This document shows, piece after piece, positions 16,241 to 24,707 of a stretch of 45,492 nt of DNA. Source of the stretch: Curtobacterium luteum (GTDB lineage Bacteria > Actinomycetota > Actinomycetes > Actinomycetales > Microbacteriaceae); assembly GCF_001475545.1 (NCBI RefSeq), contig NZ_LDQC01000021.1, forward strand, positions 1 to 45,492, read 5' to 3'. Position numbers and translations under genes: made by a program. Position 1 is the first letter of the stretch. Each line of letters starts with the position of its first letter. The notes beneath the pieces are model-generated. The model worked only from the letters and a program-made list of their open reading frames with translations. It made no database searches and was not told the DNA's origin.

Positions 16241-17182
16241 GTGATCGTCGTCGTCGCGCCCGGACAGGGCTCCCAGACCCCAGGCTTCCTCGCCCCCTGG
16301 CTCGAGGACCCCGCAGTCCGTGACCGTGTCGGAGCCTGGTCGGACGCCCTCGGCGTCGACCTGGTCGCCCACGGCACCGTCTCGGACGCCGAGACGATCA
16401 AGGACACCGCGCTCGCGCAGCCGCTGATCGTGGCGGCCGGGCTGATCACGGCCGGTGCACTGCTCGCAGACGGTCGCCGTGACCTGGTCGGCGGCGTGGC
16501 CGGACACTCGGTCGGCGAGTTCACCGCCGCAGCCGTCGCCGGCGTCCTCGAGCCCACCGACGCCCTGACGCTCGTCGCCGAACGGGGGCGCGCGATGGCC
16601 GACGCCGCTGCCATCGAGCCGACCTCGATGGCCGCGGTCCTCGGTGGCGACGCCGACGAGGTCGCCGCCGCGCTCGACGCCCGCGGTCTCGTGCCCGCGA
16701 ACCACAACGGCGGCGGCCAGACCGTGGTCGCCGGCGCTGCCGACGCTATCGCCGACCTCGCCGCGAACCCGCCGGCGAAGGCCCGGGTCGTGCCGCTCGC
16801 CGTCGCCGGCGCGTTCCACACGCGCTACATGGGCCCGGCGGTCGAGCGCGTCGCCCCGGTGGCCGCAGCCGCCGCGGTGCAGGACCCGACGCTCCCGATC
16901 TGGACGAACGCCGACGGCTCCCGCGTCGACGACGGCCGACGCTTCGTCGACCTGATGGTGCAGCAGATCGCGAACCCCGTGCACTGGGACGCCGTGATGG
17001 AGTCGTTCTCCGCCGCCGGCGTCACCGGCATCATCGAGCTGGCCCCGGCCGGTGCCCTCGTCGGCCTCGCCAAGCGCGGTCTCCGCGGTACCCCGACCGT
17101 GGCGATCAAGACCCCCGACGACCTGCCCGCAGCCATCGAGCTGCTGCAGGCCGCGAAGACGGAAGCAGAGGCGACCGCGTGA
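16241..17182 (+). CDS. fabD: Malonyl-CoA:ACP transacylase
   Basis: The 313-residue enzyme loads malonate from malonyl-CoA onto AcpP. The oxyanion motif is APGQGSQTPGF, the active Ser is in GHSVGEF and the catalytic His in FHTRYM. NHNGGGQTVVAG is a conserved core strand. The protein begins with the GTG at 16241, which gives the family's usual short N-terminus. It is the first gene of the fab operon, preceded by the two dyad sites, and its stop overlaps fabH by GTGA. Confidence 0.96.
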   Translation: MIVVVAPGQGSQTPGFLAPWLEDPAVRDRVGAWSDALGVDLVAHGTVSDAETIKDTALAQPLIVAAGLITAGALLADGRRDLVGGVAGHSVGEFTAAAVAGVLEPTDALTLVAERGRAMADAAAIEPTSMAAVLGGDADEVAAALDARGLVPANHNGGGQTVVAGAADAIADLAANPPAKARVVPLAVAGAFHTRYMGPAVERVAPVAAAAAVQDPTLPIWTNADGSRVDDGRRFVDLMVQQIANPVHWDAVMESFSAAGVTGIIELAPAGALVGLAKRGLRGTPTVAIKTPDDLPAAIELLQAAKTEAEATA

Positions 17183-18216
17183 CGGACGCGACCGACAGCA
17201 CCGAACCGACCCGTGCCTCCCGGCCGATGCTCCAGCAGCGTCGCGGCCACGAGTTCACCCGCATCCTCGCCTACGGCGCGGCCCGCGGCGAGAACGTCGT
17301 GCCGAACGACGACCTGGTCGGCCCGATCGACTCGTCCGACGAGTGGATCCGGCAGCGCACCGGCATCGTCACGCGCAAGCGTGCCGGTGCCGACACCGAG
17401 GCGGTCGACCTCGCCGAGATCGCCGCACGGGAAGCCATCGCGAAGGCCGGCATCGAGCCGTCACAGATCGGTGTCGTCCTGGTCAGCACCGTCACGCACA
17501 CGGTCGCGACCCCGTCGATGGCGTCGCTCCTCGCCGAGCGGATCGGGGCGACCCCGGCGGCCGCGTACGACGTCAGCGCCGCGTGCGCCGGCTACGCGTA
17601 CGGCATCGCGCAGGCCGACTCGTTCATCAAGTCCGGCCTCGCCGACCACGTGCTGGTCATCGGTGCCGAGAAGCTCAGCGACGTCGTCGACCCGACCGAC
17701 CGCTCGATCTCGTTCCTCCTCGGCGACGGCGCCGGTGCGGCCGTCGTCGGTCCGAGCGAGTTCCCCGGGATCGCTCCCACGATCTGGGGATCCGACGGAT
17801 CGAAGTGGGACGCGATCGGCATGACCGCGACCTACAACGAGTGGGCCGCCGGCGCGCCGCGTCCGACGATGCGGCAGGCCGGTCAGACGGTGTTCCGCTG
17901 GGCCGTCTGGGAGATGGTGAAGGTCGCCCGCGAGGCGATCGAGGCGGCGGGTGTCCGCCCGGAGGACCTCGCGGCGTTCGTGCCACACCAGGCCAACATC
18001 CGCATCATCGACGAGTTCGCGAAGCAGCTCGGTCTGCCCGACACGGTGGCCATCGCCCGCGACATCACGACCACCGGCAACACCTCCGCCGCGAGCATCC
18101 CGCTCGCGACGCACCGACTGCTCGAGGAACACCCCGAGCTGTCCGGCGGCCTGGCCCTGCAGATCGGCTTCGGCGCCGGTCTCGTCTTCGGCGCCCAGGT
18201 CGTCGTCCTCCCCTAG
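17179..18216 (+). CDS. fabH: 3-oxoacyl-ACP synthase III
   Basis: The 345-residue condensing enzyme starts fatty-acid synthesis by joining an acyl-CoA primer to malonyl-ACP. The triad is visible: Cys in VSAACAGYAYG, His in VPHQANIRI and Asn in TTGNTSAAS. Also typical are SSDEWIRQRTGI and GDGAGAAVVG. Choice of branched or straight primer is made by this enzyme in actinobacteria, but the residues that set it cannot be judged here. GTG 17179 overlaps fabD; the first 25 residues are an extension relative to E. coli FabH, so an internal start is possible. Confidence 0.96.
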   Translation: MTDATDSTEPTRASRPMLQQRRGHEFTRILAYGAARGENVVPNDDLVGPIDSSDEWIRQRTGIVTRKRAGADTEAVDLAEIAAREAIAKAGIEPSQIGVVLVSTVTHTVATPSMASLLAERIGATPAAAYDVSAACAGYAYGIAQADSFIKSGLADHVLVIGAEKLSDVVDPTDRSISFLLGDGAGAAVVGPSEFPGIAPTIWGSDGSKWDAIGMTATYNEWAAGAPRPTMRQAGQTVFRWAVWEMVKVAREAIEAAGVRPEDLAAFVPHQANIRIIDEFAKQLGLPDTVAIARDITTTGNTSAASIPLATHRLLEEHPELSGGLALQIGFGAGLVFGAQVVVLP

Positions 18217-18256
18217 CCCCCCCCCGAGCCTCCGCGCACGAGCACGGCCCGTGCCC

Positions 18257-18262
18257 TAGGCT
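18257..18262 (+). promoter_or_regulatory. Possible internal -10 element before acpP
   Basis: TAGGCT would start transcription near 18269, about 33 nt before ATG 18302. The leader has a good AAGGAG ribosome site, so acpP could be made at higher level than its neighbours. Confidence 0.4.
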
Positions 18263-18301
18263 GGTCCACGGTCAAACGACACCCCCTCAAGGAGAATCCC
18301 C

Positions 18302-18550
18302 ATGGCCCTGTCCAACGAAGAAGTCCTCGCCGGCCTGGCCGAGCTGATCAACGACGAGACCGGCATCGCGACCGACACCGTCGCCGCCGACAAGTCGTTC
18401 ACCGACGACCTCGACATCGACTCCATCTCGATGATGACCATCGTCGTGAACGCCGAGGAGAAGTTCGACGTGAAGATCCCGGACGAAGAGGTCAAGAACC
18501 TCAAGACCGTGGGCGACGCCGTCGACTACATCGTCAAGGCGCAGGCCTGA
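18302..18550 (+). CDS. acpP: Fatty-acid acyl carrier protein
   Basis: The 82-residue acidic protein carries growing acyl chains in type II fatty-acid synthesis. The phosphopantetheine site is Ser41 in DLDIDSISMM. The second helix IVVNAEEKFDVKIPDEEV is typical. Start ATG 18302 has AAGGAG seven bases upstream. It lies between fabH and fabF and is followed by a stable hairpin, which would let acpP be expressed in excess. Confidence 0.97.
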   Translation: MALSNEEVLAGLAELINDETGIATDTVAADKSFTDDLDIDSISMMTIVVNAEEKFDVKIPDEEVKNLKTVGDAVDYIVKAQA

Positions 18551-18562
18551 CGCGAGCTTCCT

Positions 18563-18605
18563 GAGCGCCGCGGCCCCGGCGGAACAGCCGCGGGCCGTGG
18601 CGCTC
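18563..18605 (+). terminator. Intercistronic hairpin between acpP and fabF
   Basis: Arms 18563-18576 and 18592-18605 are 14 nt each and pair throughout in RNA (one G-U) around a 15-nt loop. No T-tract follows, so it may act as an attenuator or 3' stabiliser in the 200-bp acpP-fabF gap rather than a full stop. Confidence 0.6.
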
Positions 18606-18750
18606 GACTCGTCCACCGCGGACCGGCTGCACCGGTCCGCCGGCCCGACCGTCGTCGGTCCGAACCGGCCCGGCGTTCGTCGGTCCGACCCGGCTCCGTC
18701 CGGCACCGCCACGAGCGGCCGGACGTCCTCACGAAAGAACACGTCGTTCC

Positions 18751-19995
18751 ATGACCAACAAGACCGTCGTCGTCACCGGGATCGGTGCGATCACGCCCCT
18801 CGCCGCGACCGCCCCGGAGACGTGGGAGGCGCTGCTCGCCGGCAAGTCCGGCATCACCCGCATCGAAGACCCGCGCTACGCCGAGCTCGAGCTCCCCGTC
18901 GAGTTCGCCGGCCAGGCGCGCCGCTTCGTCACCGACCAGCTCACCCGTCCGGAGACCAAGCGCTTCGACCCGTCGTCGCAGCTCTCGCTCATCGCCGCTC
19001 GCGAGGCCTGGGCCGACGCCGGCATCGACGCCGAGTCCGTCGTGCCCGAGCGTCTCGTCGTCGACTGGGCGACCGGTATCGGCGGTGTCAACACGCTCCT
19101 CGACGCCTGGGACACCCTCCGCGAGAAGGGCCCGCGCCGCGTGATGCCGATGACGGTGCCGATGCTCATGGCGAACGGCCCGGCGGCTGCCATCGAGATG
19201 GAGTTCGGCGCCCGAGGCGGTGCCCGCACCTACCTGTCGGCGTGCGCGTCGAGCACCGAGTCCCTCGCCGAGGCGTACCGCCACGTCGCGACCGGCGAGG
19301 CCGACATCGTCATCGCCGGTGGTGCCGAGGCCGCCCTGCACCCGCTGCCGCTCGCCGCGTTCGCGGCCATGCAGGCGCTGTCGCGTCGCAACGACTCGCC
19401 CGAGACCGCCTCGCGTCCGTACGACGTCACGCGTGACGGGTTCGTGCTCGGCGACGGCGCGGCGGCGCTCATCCTCGAGACCAAGGAGCACGCCGAGGCC
19501 CGCGGCGCGACGATCTACGCCGAGGTCGCCGGTGCCGGCATCACCTCGGACGCGTTCCACATCACCGCGCCGGACCCCGAGGGCAGCGCCGCCGCCCGTG
19601 CCGTCCTCCAGGCGCTCGAGCACGCCGGTGCCGCGCGCGAGGACGTCGTCCACGTCAACGCGCACGCCACCTCCACGCCCGTGGGCGACGTCGCCGAGTA
19701 CCACGCGATGCGCCGTGTCTTCGGCGACCACCTCGACGACGTCGTGGTCTCGGCCACGAAGGCGTCGACGGGGCACCTGCTCGGCGGCGCCGGCGCGATC
19801 GAGGCCGTGTTCACGGTGCTCGCGCTGCACAACCGGGTCGCGCCGCCGACGATCAACCTCACCGACCAGGACCCGGAGATCGTCATGGACGTGGCGCGCG
19901 AGCCGCGCCAGCTGCCCGACGGTGACCTGCTCGCGGTGAGCAACTCGTTCGGGTTCGGCGGGCACAACGCCGTGGTCGCGTTCCGCAACGCGTAG
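18751..19995 (+). CDS. fabF: 3-oxoacyl-ACP synthase II
   Basis: This 414-residue elongating condensing enzyme has Cys in YLSACASSTES, His in NAHATSTPVGD and His in STGHLLGGAGAIEA. The C-terminal SNSFGFGGHNAVV loop is canonical. ATG 18751 gives the usual N-terminus TVVVTGIGAITPL. Its own ribosome site is weak. It is the last gene of the fab operon and is followed by a perfect terminator. Confidence 0.97.
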   Translation: MTNKTVVVTGIGAITPLAATAPETWEALLAGKSGITRIEDPRYAELELPVEFAGQARRFVTDQLTRPETKRFDPSSQLSLIAAREAWADAGIDAESVVPERLVVDWATGIGGVNTLLDAWDTLREKGPRRVMPMTVPMLMANGPAAAIEMEFGARGGARTYLSACASSTESLAEAYRHVATGEADIVIAGGAEAALHPLPLAAFAAMQALSRRNDSPETASRPYDVTRDGFVLGDGAAALILETKEHAEARGATIYAEVAGAGITSDAFHITAPDPEGSAAARAVLQALEHAGAAREDVVHVNAHATSTPVGDVAEYHAMRRVFGDHLDDVVVSATKASTGHLLGGAGAIEAVFTVLALHNRVAPPTINLTDQDPEIVMDVAREPRQLPDGDLLAVSNSFGFGGHNAVVAFRNA

Positions 19996-20068
19996 TCGCG
20001 CCGGTCGCGCCGGTCGCCCTCGTTGCGCCGGTCGCCCTGGTCGCGCCGGTCGCGCCGGTCGCGTCCGT
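19996..20068. repeat. 9-bp imperfect repeats after fabF
   Basis: About eight imperfect copies of GTCGCGCCG run from the fabF stop to about 20068. They lie outside the coding region; their role is unknown. Confidence 0.6.
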
Positions 20069-20076
20069 TCCGGCCC

Positions 20077-20110
20077 GGAGGCCCGCCCCGCGTCGTCGGG
20101 GCGGGCCTCC
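20077..20110 (+). terminator. Terminator of the fab operon
   Basis: A perfect 14-bp GC-rich stem (20077-20090 with 20097-20110) closes on a 6-nt loop. There is no strong T-tract, but the position just after fabF and the stem stability support termination. Confidence 0.75.
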
Positions 20111-20173
20111 GCTGGTTGCGTGGCCGGTCTGGTGCCGTGCCGCCGCCGCTGCTGCCGCCGCCGCCGCCGCCGC

Positions 20174-20360
20174 GAGTCTCGCCCAGCCGGACACTCTCGC
20201 GGGTCCCACACCGCGGAACTGTCCGCTGAGCCGAGTCTCGCCCAGCCGGACACTTTCGCGGGTCCCACGCCGCGGAACTGTCCGCTGAGCCGAGTCTCGC
20301 CCAGCCGGACACTTTCGCGGGTCCCACGCCGCGGAACTGTCCGCTGAGCCGAGTCTCGGA
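20174..20360. repeat. 59-bp tandem repeat, three copies plus partial
   Basis: GAGTCTCG recurs at 20174, 20233, 20292 and 20351, an exact 59-bp period; the last copy is cut after about 10 bp. Copies 2 and 3 are identical and the first has a few substitutions. Each unit contains an imperfect hairpin of 17-18 nt arms (AGCCGGACACTTTCGCGG with CCGCGGAACTGTCCGCT). A GCC/GCT triplet run at about 20136-20173 precedes it. The array sits between convergent fabF and the DUF3145 gene. No spacers, so not CRISPR. Confidence 0.88.
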
Positions 20361-20397
20361 CGACGCCCGGCGCGACTCGTGGCGGCCCGGGGACGAC

Positions 20398-20430
20398 GAA
20401 CGCCGCCGGGCACGAGGCCGGGCGGCGTTC
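20398..20430 (-). terminator. Terminator of the DUF3145 gene
   Basis: A perfect 10-bp stem GAACGCCGCC / GGCGGCGTTC with a 13-nt loop lies about 30 bp beyond the stop codon at 20459. Confidence 0.6.
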
Positions 20431-20458
20431 GGGGAAGCGGAGGAAGCGCGGGGGTGGG

Positions 20459-20959
20459 TCAGCCCACGCGGTGGAGCCAGACGACGGGATTGCCCTCGGC
20501 GGCGTGGCGGAACGGCTCGAGTTCGTCGTCCCAGGCCTGGCCGAGCGCCAGACGCAGCTCGCGGTGGAGTTCGAGCGCGTTGCTGCCGGCGACCTCCATG
20601 GCGTAACGGACGCGGTCCTCGGGGACGACCATGTTGCCGGTCACGTCGGTCTGCGCGTAGAACACCCCGAGGTCGGGCGTGTGCATCCACCGGCCGCCGT
20701 CGGAAGCGCTGGTCGGCTCCTCCGTGACCTCGTACCGCAGGTGCTCCCAGCCGCGCAGCGCAGAGGCGATCGCGGCTCCGGTGCCGACCGTGCCGGTCCA
20801 CGTGAACTCGGTGCGTCGGGCGCCGTCCTGCGCCGGCTGGTCGAGCCACGAGAAGTTCACGGCACGGTTCATCGCGCGACCTGCCGCCCATTCGACGTGC
20901 GGGCAGAGCGCGCGTGGTGCGGAGTGCACGTAGAGCACCCCGGTCGTCGTTCCGTTCAC
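20459..20959 (-). CDS. DUF3145 family protein
   Basis: The 166-residue soluble protein matches the actinobacterial DUF3145 family by its overall pattern: GVLYVHSAPRALCPHVEWAA at the N-terminus, FSWLDQPA, WEHLRYEVTEEPT and WDDELEPFRHAAEG. Function is unknown. The family tends to sit beside the fab operon in actinobacteria, as it does here, so a link to lipid metabolism is possible. GTG 20959 has a GGAGG ribosome site five bases upstream. It is convergent with fabF. Confidence 0.85.
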   Translation of the reverse strand: MNGTTTGVLYVHSAPRALCPHVEWAAGRAMNRAVNFSWLDQPAQDGARRTEFTWTGTVGTGAAIASALRGWEHLRYEVTEEPTSASDGGRWMHTPDLGVFYAQTDVTGNMVVPEDRVRYAMEVAGSNALELHRELRLALGQAWDDELEPFRHAAEGNPVVWLHRVG

Positions 20960-21105
20960 GGTTCCTCCGATTCGTCAGGTGCGACTTCCCCATCGACCTG
21001 AGCACTCGGAACCGTTCTCGGAACCATCGGTATGCGATTGTGATGTCCTGCCGGACACGCCCATTATGCAGCGTCAGCGCTGGGAACGCCAGGCCGGGAC
21101 CGTCG

Positions 21106-21912
21106 TCAGTGCAGAACCGCGCCGGAGGCGTCGACGGGGTGCCGCTCCCCCGCCGCGATCGCCGCCGGGATGCGGTTCTCGGCGGGCGGGACCGGGCAGG
21201 CGAAGAGGTACGAGAATGCGCACGGCGGCAGGACGGCGCGGTTCCAGTCGAGGACGACCTCGGCGGGTCCGCCCGGGTCGTCGAGGTACAGGAAGCGGCC
21301 CATCGAGTACGTGCTCGACGGATCGTCCTCGGGAAGGGCGCTCGTAGCGTCCTGGACGATGAGCTGCAGCCGTGCGGAGCCGCGGAACGCCGCGGACCGG
21401 ACCGCCACGAGGCGCACGGCGACGTCGCCGACGGTGGTGGTGACGTGCCCGGCGACCGGGAGCGGGACGCCGGCGGCGTCGAGGACGCTGCCCCGAGCCT
21501 CCAGGCCGTCGCGCACCGGTTCGTACCTCCCGGAGGTGACCCACGTCGCATCGTGGTCGAAGCGGGCGATCCCGGCGAAGCGGGCGATCGCCTCCGAGGA
21601 GGGGTCCCACACGCGCAGCGTGCGGTCCGTCACCGTGCCGGCGAGACCGTCCGAGAAGGACACCACCGACGGCACGACGGCGTGGTCGCCCGCGACGAGG
21701 ACCGTGCCGTCGACCGGGACGCTGTCGACGACCACCCCGTCCCCGAGCTCCGCGGTGACGGTCAGGCCGCCCGGTGCCGGTGCCCAGCGCCCGGGCACCG
21801 GCCACACGGGCTGCTCGACCTCGACCTGCTGCGCGTTCACGAGCGCGAGCGGCCCACGGGGCCCGCGTGCCCAGCGGTCCCGGTCGGCGATGTGCTCGGC
21901 GAGGCCGGTCAC
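21106..21912 (-). CDS. DUF1684 family protein
   Basis: The 268-residue protein shows the DUF1684 C-terminal signature: GRFLYLDDPGGPAEVVLDWNRA, then PPCAFSYLFACPVPPAENRIP and a Gly-Glu near the end. The Cys pair in CAFSYLFAC with nearby Pro residues is conserved in the family and could bind a metal or form a disulphide. Function is unknown. It has no signal peptide. GTG 21912 overlaps the stop of the upstream permease gene (GTGA), so the two form an operon. Confidence 0.85.
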   Translation of the reverse strand: MTGLAEHIADRDRWARGPRGPLALVNAQQVEVEQPVWPVPGRWAPAPGGLTVTAELGDGVVVDSVPVDGTVLVAGDHAVVPSVVSFSDGLAGTVTDRTLRVWDPSSEAIARFAGIARFDHDATWVTSGRYEPVRDGLEARGSVLDAAGVPLPVAGHVTTTVGDVAVRLVAVRSAAFRGSARLQLIVQDATSALPEDDPSSTYSMGRFLYLDDPGGPAEVVLDWNRAVLPPCAFSYLFACPVPPAENRIPAAIAAGERHPVDASGAVLH

Positions 21913-23039
21913 AGTTGCTGTTGCCGCGGGTAGATGACCTTCTGGACGATGATGATCACCGACGCTGCGATCGGCACCGCCACGAGTGCGCCGAGCACAC
22001 CGCCGATGGTGCCGCCGGCGACGGCGGCGATGACCACGAGGGCCCCCGGCACCTGCACTGCGCGGGACATGATGCGCGGAGAGATGACGTACGCCTCGAC
22101 CTGCATGTACACGAGGTAGTACACCGCCGCTGTCAGCGCCGTCGCCGGTGAGGCGAACAGGCACAGCAGCGAGATCACGACCGCGGCGCTGAGCGTCCCG
22201 ACGAGCGGGATGAGCGACCCGAGGAACGCGAAGGACGCCAGCAGCACGGGCAGCGGGGCGCCGATGATGAGCAGGAAGACCAGACTGAGGACGCCGTTGA
22301 TGAGCGCCTGCGAGATCTGGCCCACGACGTAGCGGCCGACCGCCTGGGTGATCTGCTCGCTGACGTCCACGAAGTTCCCGCGGCGGGACGCTGGGACGAA
22401 CCGGTAGGTCATCGACTTCAGGCCGCGCATGGACGCGAGGAAGTAGAGCATCAGGATGAGCACGATGAGGGCGCCCGTCAGCCCGGACAGGATGCCGCCC
22501 CCGACCGCGAGGATGCCGCCCCCGAGGTTGAGCAGGTTGCCCGGGTCCTCGGCGAAGGACTGCACGGACTGCAGTGCGTGCTCGACGTCGAACGCCCCGC
22601 TCAACTGCTTCGAGAGGTCTCGGAACCAGTCCTGTCGGGAGATGTCCTGGATGATCTCGGGGAAGTTCTGGATGAGGTTCGTCGCCTGCTGCACCAGGAT
22701 CGGTACGACCGCGAAGATCACCCCGACGAACGCCGCCAGCACAGCGACGACCACCGCGAGGATGGCGGTCCAGCGCGGGATGAAGCGCTCGAGGAACGAC
22801 ACGAGGGGGTCGATCCCGAGCGCGAGGAACAGTGCGACCCCGATGTAGACGAGGACGGTGCTGAGCTCCCGGACCACCGCGCCGGCCGCGAGGGCGACGA
22901 GCACACCGATCGCGCCCATGAAGCCGATGCGGAACGCGTTGACGCGCACGCCGGTGCCGCCGCGGGTCACCTCGAACGTGACGTTCGGGGTCGGTCCGAG
23001 GGGGTCGTGGTCGTGCGGCTTGCGCCGTGGGAGCTGCAT
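21909..23039 (-). CDS. AI-2E family membrane permease
   Basis: The 376-residue membrane protein has about eight hydrophobic segments: two pairs near the N-terminus, a long soluble middle (LVQQATNLIQNFPEIIQDIS), and four in the C-terminal half ending GGTIGGVLGALVAVPIAA, the family hallmark. Named after the E. coli AI-2 exporter, but most members have other or unknown cargo, and some are ion antiporters. ATG 23039 follows directly on the 47-bp tandem repeats; the ribosome site is weak. It is cotranscribed with the DUF1684 gene. Confidence 0.88.
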   Translation of the reverse strand: MQLPRRKPHDHDPLGPTPNVTFEVTRGGTGVRVNAFRIGFMGAIGVLVALAAGAVVRELSTVLVYIGVALFLALGIDPLVSFLERFIPRWTAILAVVVAVLAAFVGVIFAVVPILVQQATNLIQNFPEIIQDISRQDWFRDLSKQLSGAFDVEHALQSVQSFAEDPGNLLNLGGGILAVGGGILSGLTGALIVLILMLYFLASMRGLKSMTYRFVPASRRGNFVDVSEQITQAVGRYVVGQISQALINGVLSLVFLLIIGAPLPVLLASFAFLGSLIPLVGTLSAAVVISLLCLFASPATALTAAVYYLVYMQVEAYVISPRIMSRAVQVPGALVVIAAVAGGTIGGVLGALVAVPIAASVIIIVQKVIYPRQQQL

Positions 23040-23050
23040 GGGCGGCCTTG

Positions 23051-23285
23051 TCTCGTGTGCTGCTCGGACCCGCGTCGGGATCGTGGGGCGGGCCGTGTCT
23101 CGTGTGCTGCTCGGACCCGCGTCGGGATCGTAGGGCGGGCCGTGTCTCGTGTGCTGCTCGGACCCGCTTTCGGATCGTAGGGCGGGCCGGGTCTCGTGTG
23201 CTGCTCGGACCCGCTTTCGGATCGTGGGCCGGGCCGTGTCTCGTGTGCTGCTCGGACCCACTTTCGGATCGTAGGGCGGGCGGGA
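23051..23285. repeat. 47-bp tandem repeat, five copies, abutting a tRNA
   Basis: TCTCGTGTGCTGCTCGGACCC recurs at 23051, 23098, 23145, 23192 and 23239, an exact 47-bp period. Two subtypes differ in the middle (CGCGTCGGGA or CGCTTTCGGA). The fifth copy runs into the 3' end of the CAU tRNA, and each unit contains the tRNA-end sequence GATCGTAGGGCGGGC or a close variant. It fills the space between the tRNA and the AI-2E permease gene. No spacers, so not CRISPR. Confidence 0.9.
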
Positions 23286-23346
23286 CTCGAACCCGCGGAT
23301 CGTTCGGTTATGAGCCGACTGCCTTGACCAGCTTGGCTACCGCCCC
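23272..23346 (-). tRNA. tRNA with anticodon CAU (Ile2 or elongator Met)
   Basis: The 75-nt gene folds as a cloverleaf: acceptor GGGGCGG with CCGCCCT (G1-U72 wobble), D stem GCC/GGC, anticodon loop CTCATAA, T arm GCGGG-TTCGAGT-CCCGC, discriminator A; CCA is not encoded. The GGGGCGG acceptor resembles bacterial tRNA-Ile2, where C34 becomes lysidine, more than elongator Met. It starts 14 bp after the glycosyltransferase stop on the same strand, so its promoter must lie in that gene or it is cotranscribed. Confidence 0.88.
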
Positions 23347-23360
23347 TCGCCGGCGACCCG

Positions 23361-24572
23361 TCAGGCCACCGGTTCCCCACGATACAGCGCCTCGAACGTC
23401 GCGAGCGTGCGGTTGATGTCGTGTGGCTGGATCATCGCGAGGCTCCGCTGCCGCATCGCGACGTAGTCCTCGTCCGACGCGGTGAGCACGGTCGTGAGCT
23501 TGTCGGCGAGGTCGCGTTCGTCACCGGGACGGAACAGGTACCCGTTGCCGTCGATCAGGTGCGGCAGTGCCATCGAGTCGGCGGCGACGACCGGGAGCCC
23601 CGACGCCATGCCCTCGAGCGACGAGATGCTCTGGAGTTCCGCCGTCGACGGCATCGCGAAGACGGTCGCGTTGGTGAGCGCGGTGCGCTTGTCCTCGTCG
23701 GACACGAACCCCGCGAAACGCACGCGGTCCTCGAGGCCGAGCTCGCGGACGAGTGCGGTGAGCTTCGGGATCATCTCGCCGCCGCCGACGATGGTCAGGT
23801 GCGCGTGCAGCTCCGGTGGGAGCAGCGGCAGCGCCCTGACCAGGACGTCGAGGTTCTTCTCGGGCGCGACACGGCCGACGAACACGATCTCGTTGTTCGC
23901 CGGACGGCCCTCGCGTGCGACGTACCGGGTGACGTCCAGTCCACAGGAGATCGCGAGGACCCGCTGTCCGGCGATGGCCTTGCGCAGGTAGTCGGCGGCG
24001 AGGTTCGTCGGCGTCGTGATGGCGTCGGCGATGCGGTACGTCTTCGCTGCGTCGCGCCAGGCGATCCGGATGGCCGTCGGGATGATCCTCTTGCTCAGCG
24101 GGACGTAGTCGAGCAGGTTCTCCGGCATGAAGTGGTTCGTCGCCACCACCCGGATGCCGCGGTCGTGGGCTTCACGAGCGACCCCGCGACCGACGACGAT
24201 GTGCGACTGGATGTGCACCACGTCGGGCCGGACGGCATCGAGGATCGGAGCGGTGAGCTTCCGGACGCTCCACGGCCAGACGAACCGGAGCCAGGCGTGC
24301 GTCGGCCACTTGTACGACTTGAGACGGTGCACGACGAGCTGGACGCCACGGTGCTCCTCCTCGAAGGTGCCGTGGTGGCTCGAGGACGCGGGCGCCACGA
24401 CGTGGACCTCGTGCCCCCGTTCGGCCAGCCCGACGGCGAGCTGCTCGGCGAACGTCGCGGCGCCGTTCACGTCGGGCGGGAAGGTGTCCGCCGCGATGAG
24501 CACCCGCAGCGGTCGGCGTCCGGCCGTCGCACCCGTCGACTCGGCGGTGGCGTTGGTGGCGTCTGCTGACAC
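23361..24572 (-). CDS. GT4-family glycosyltransferase
   Basis: The 403-residue GT-B enzyme has the N-terminal donor-fold glycine region (ADTFPPDVNGAATFAEQLA), the central VFVGRVAPEKNLDVLVRAL and the C-terminal E-x7-E motif ELQSISSLE followed by GMASGLPVVAADS. It resembles actinobacterial alpha-mannosyltransferases of the PimB type that build phosphatidylinositol mannosides or lipoglycans, but acceptor specificity is not readable. GTG 24572 is preferred by spacing from GAGAGGA; TTG 24581 is an alternative. The tRNA lies 14 bp downstream. Confidence 0.88.
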   Translation of the reverse strand: MSADATNATAESTGATAGRRPLRVLIAADTFPPDVNGAATFAEQLAVGLAERGHEVHVVAPASSSHHGTFEEEHRGVQLVVHRLKSYKWPTHAWLRFVWPWSVRKLTAPILDAVRPDVVHIQSHIVVGRGVAREAHDRGIRVVATNHFMPENLLDYVPLSKRIIPTAIRIAWRDAAKTYRIADAITTPTNLAADYLRKAIAGQRVLAISCGLDVTRYVAREGRPANNEIVFVGRVAPEKNLDVLVRALPLLPPELHAHLTIVGGGEMIPKLTALVRELGLEDRVRFAGFVSDEDKRTALTNATVFAMPSTAELQSISSLEGMASGLPVVAADSMALPHLIDGNGYLFRPGDERDLADKLTTVLTASDEDYVAMRQRSLAMIQPHDINRTLATFEALYRGEPVA

Positions 24573-24707
24573 GGCGGGCAAGGTCCTCTCGTGGGCGGTG
24601 TCCTGGTCGGAGTGGAACGCTACCGTACGCGCTCTCGGCCCGGCGTCCGCCTCGCGGAGGACCCCGAGCTGCGCACGCGGGTGCCGCACAGGTCAGGGCC
24701 GTGCACG

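Noticed and set aside
23051..23285. CRISPR-like array
   Set aside because: Units are contiguous with no unique spacers, and no cas genes are present. The same holds for the 59-bp and 72-bp arrays.
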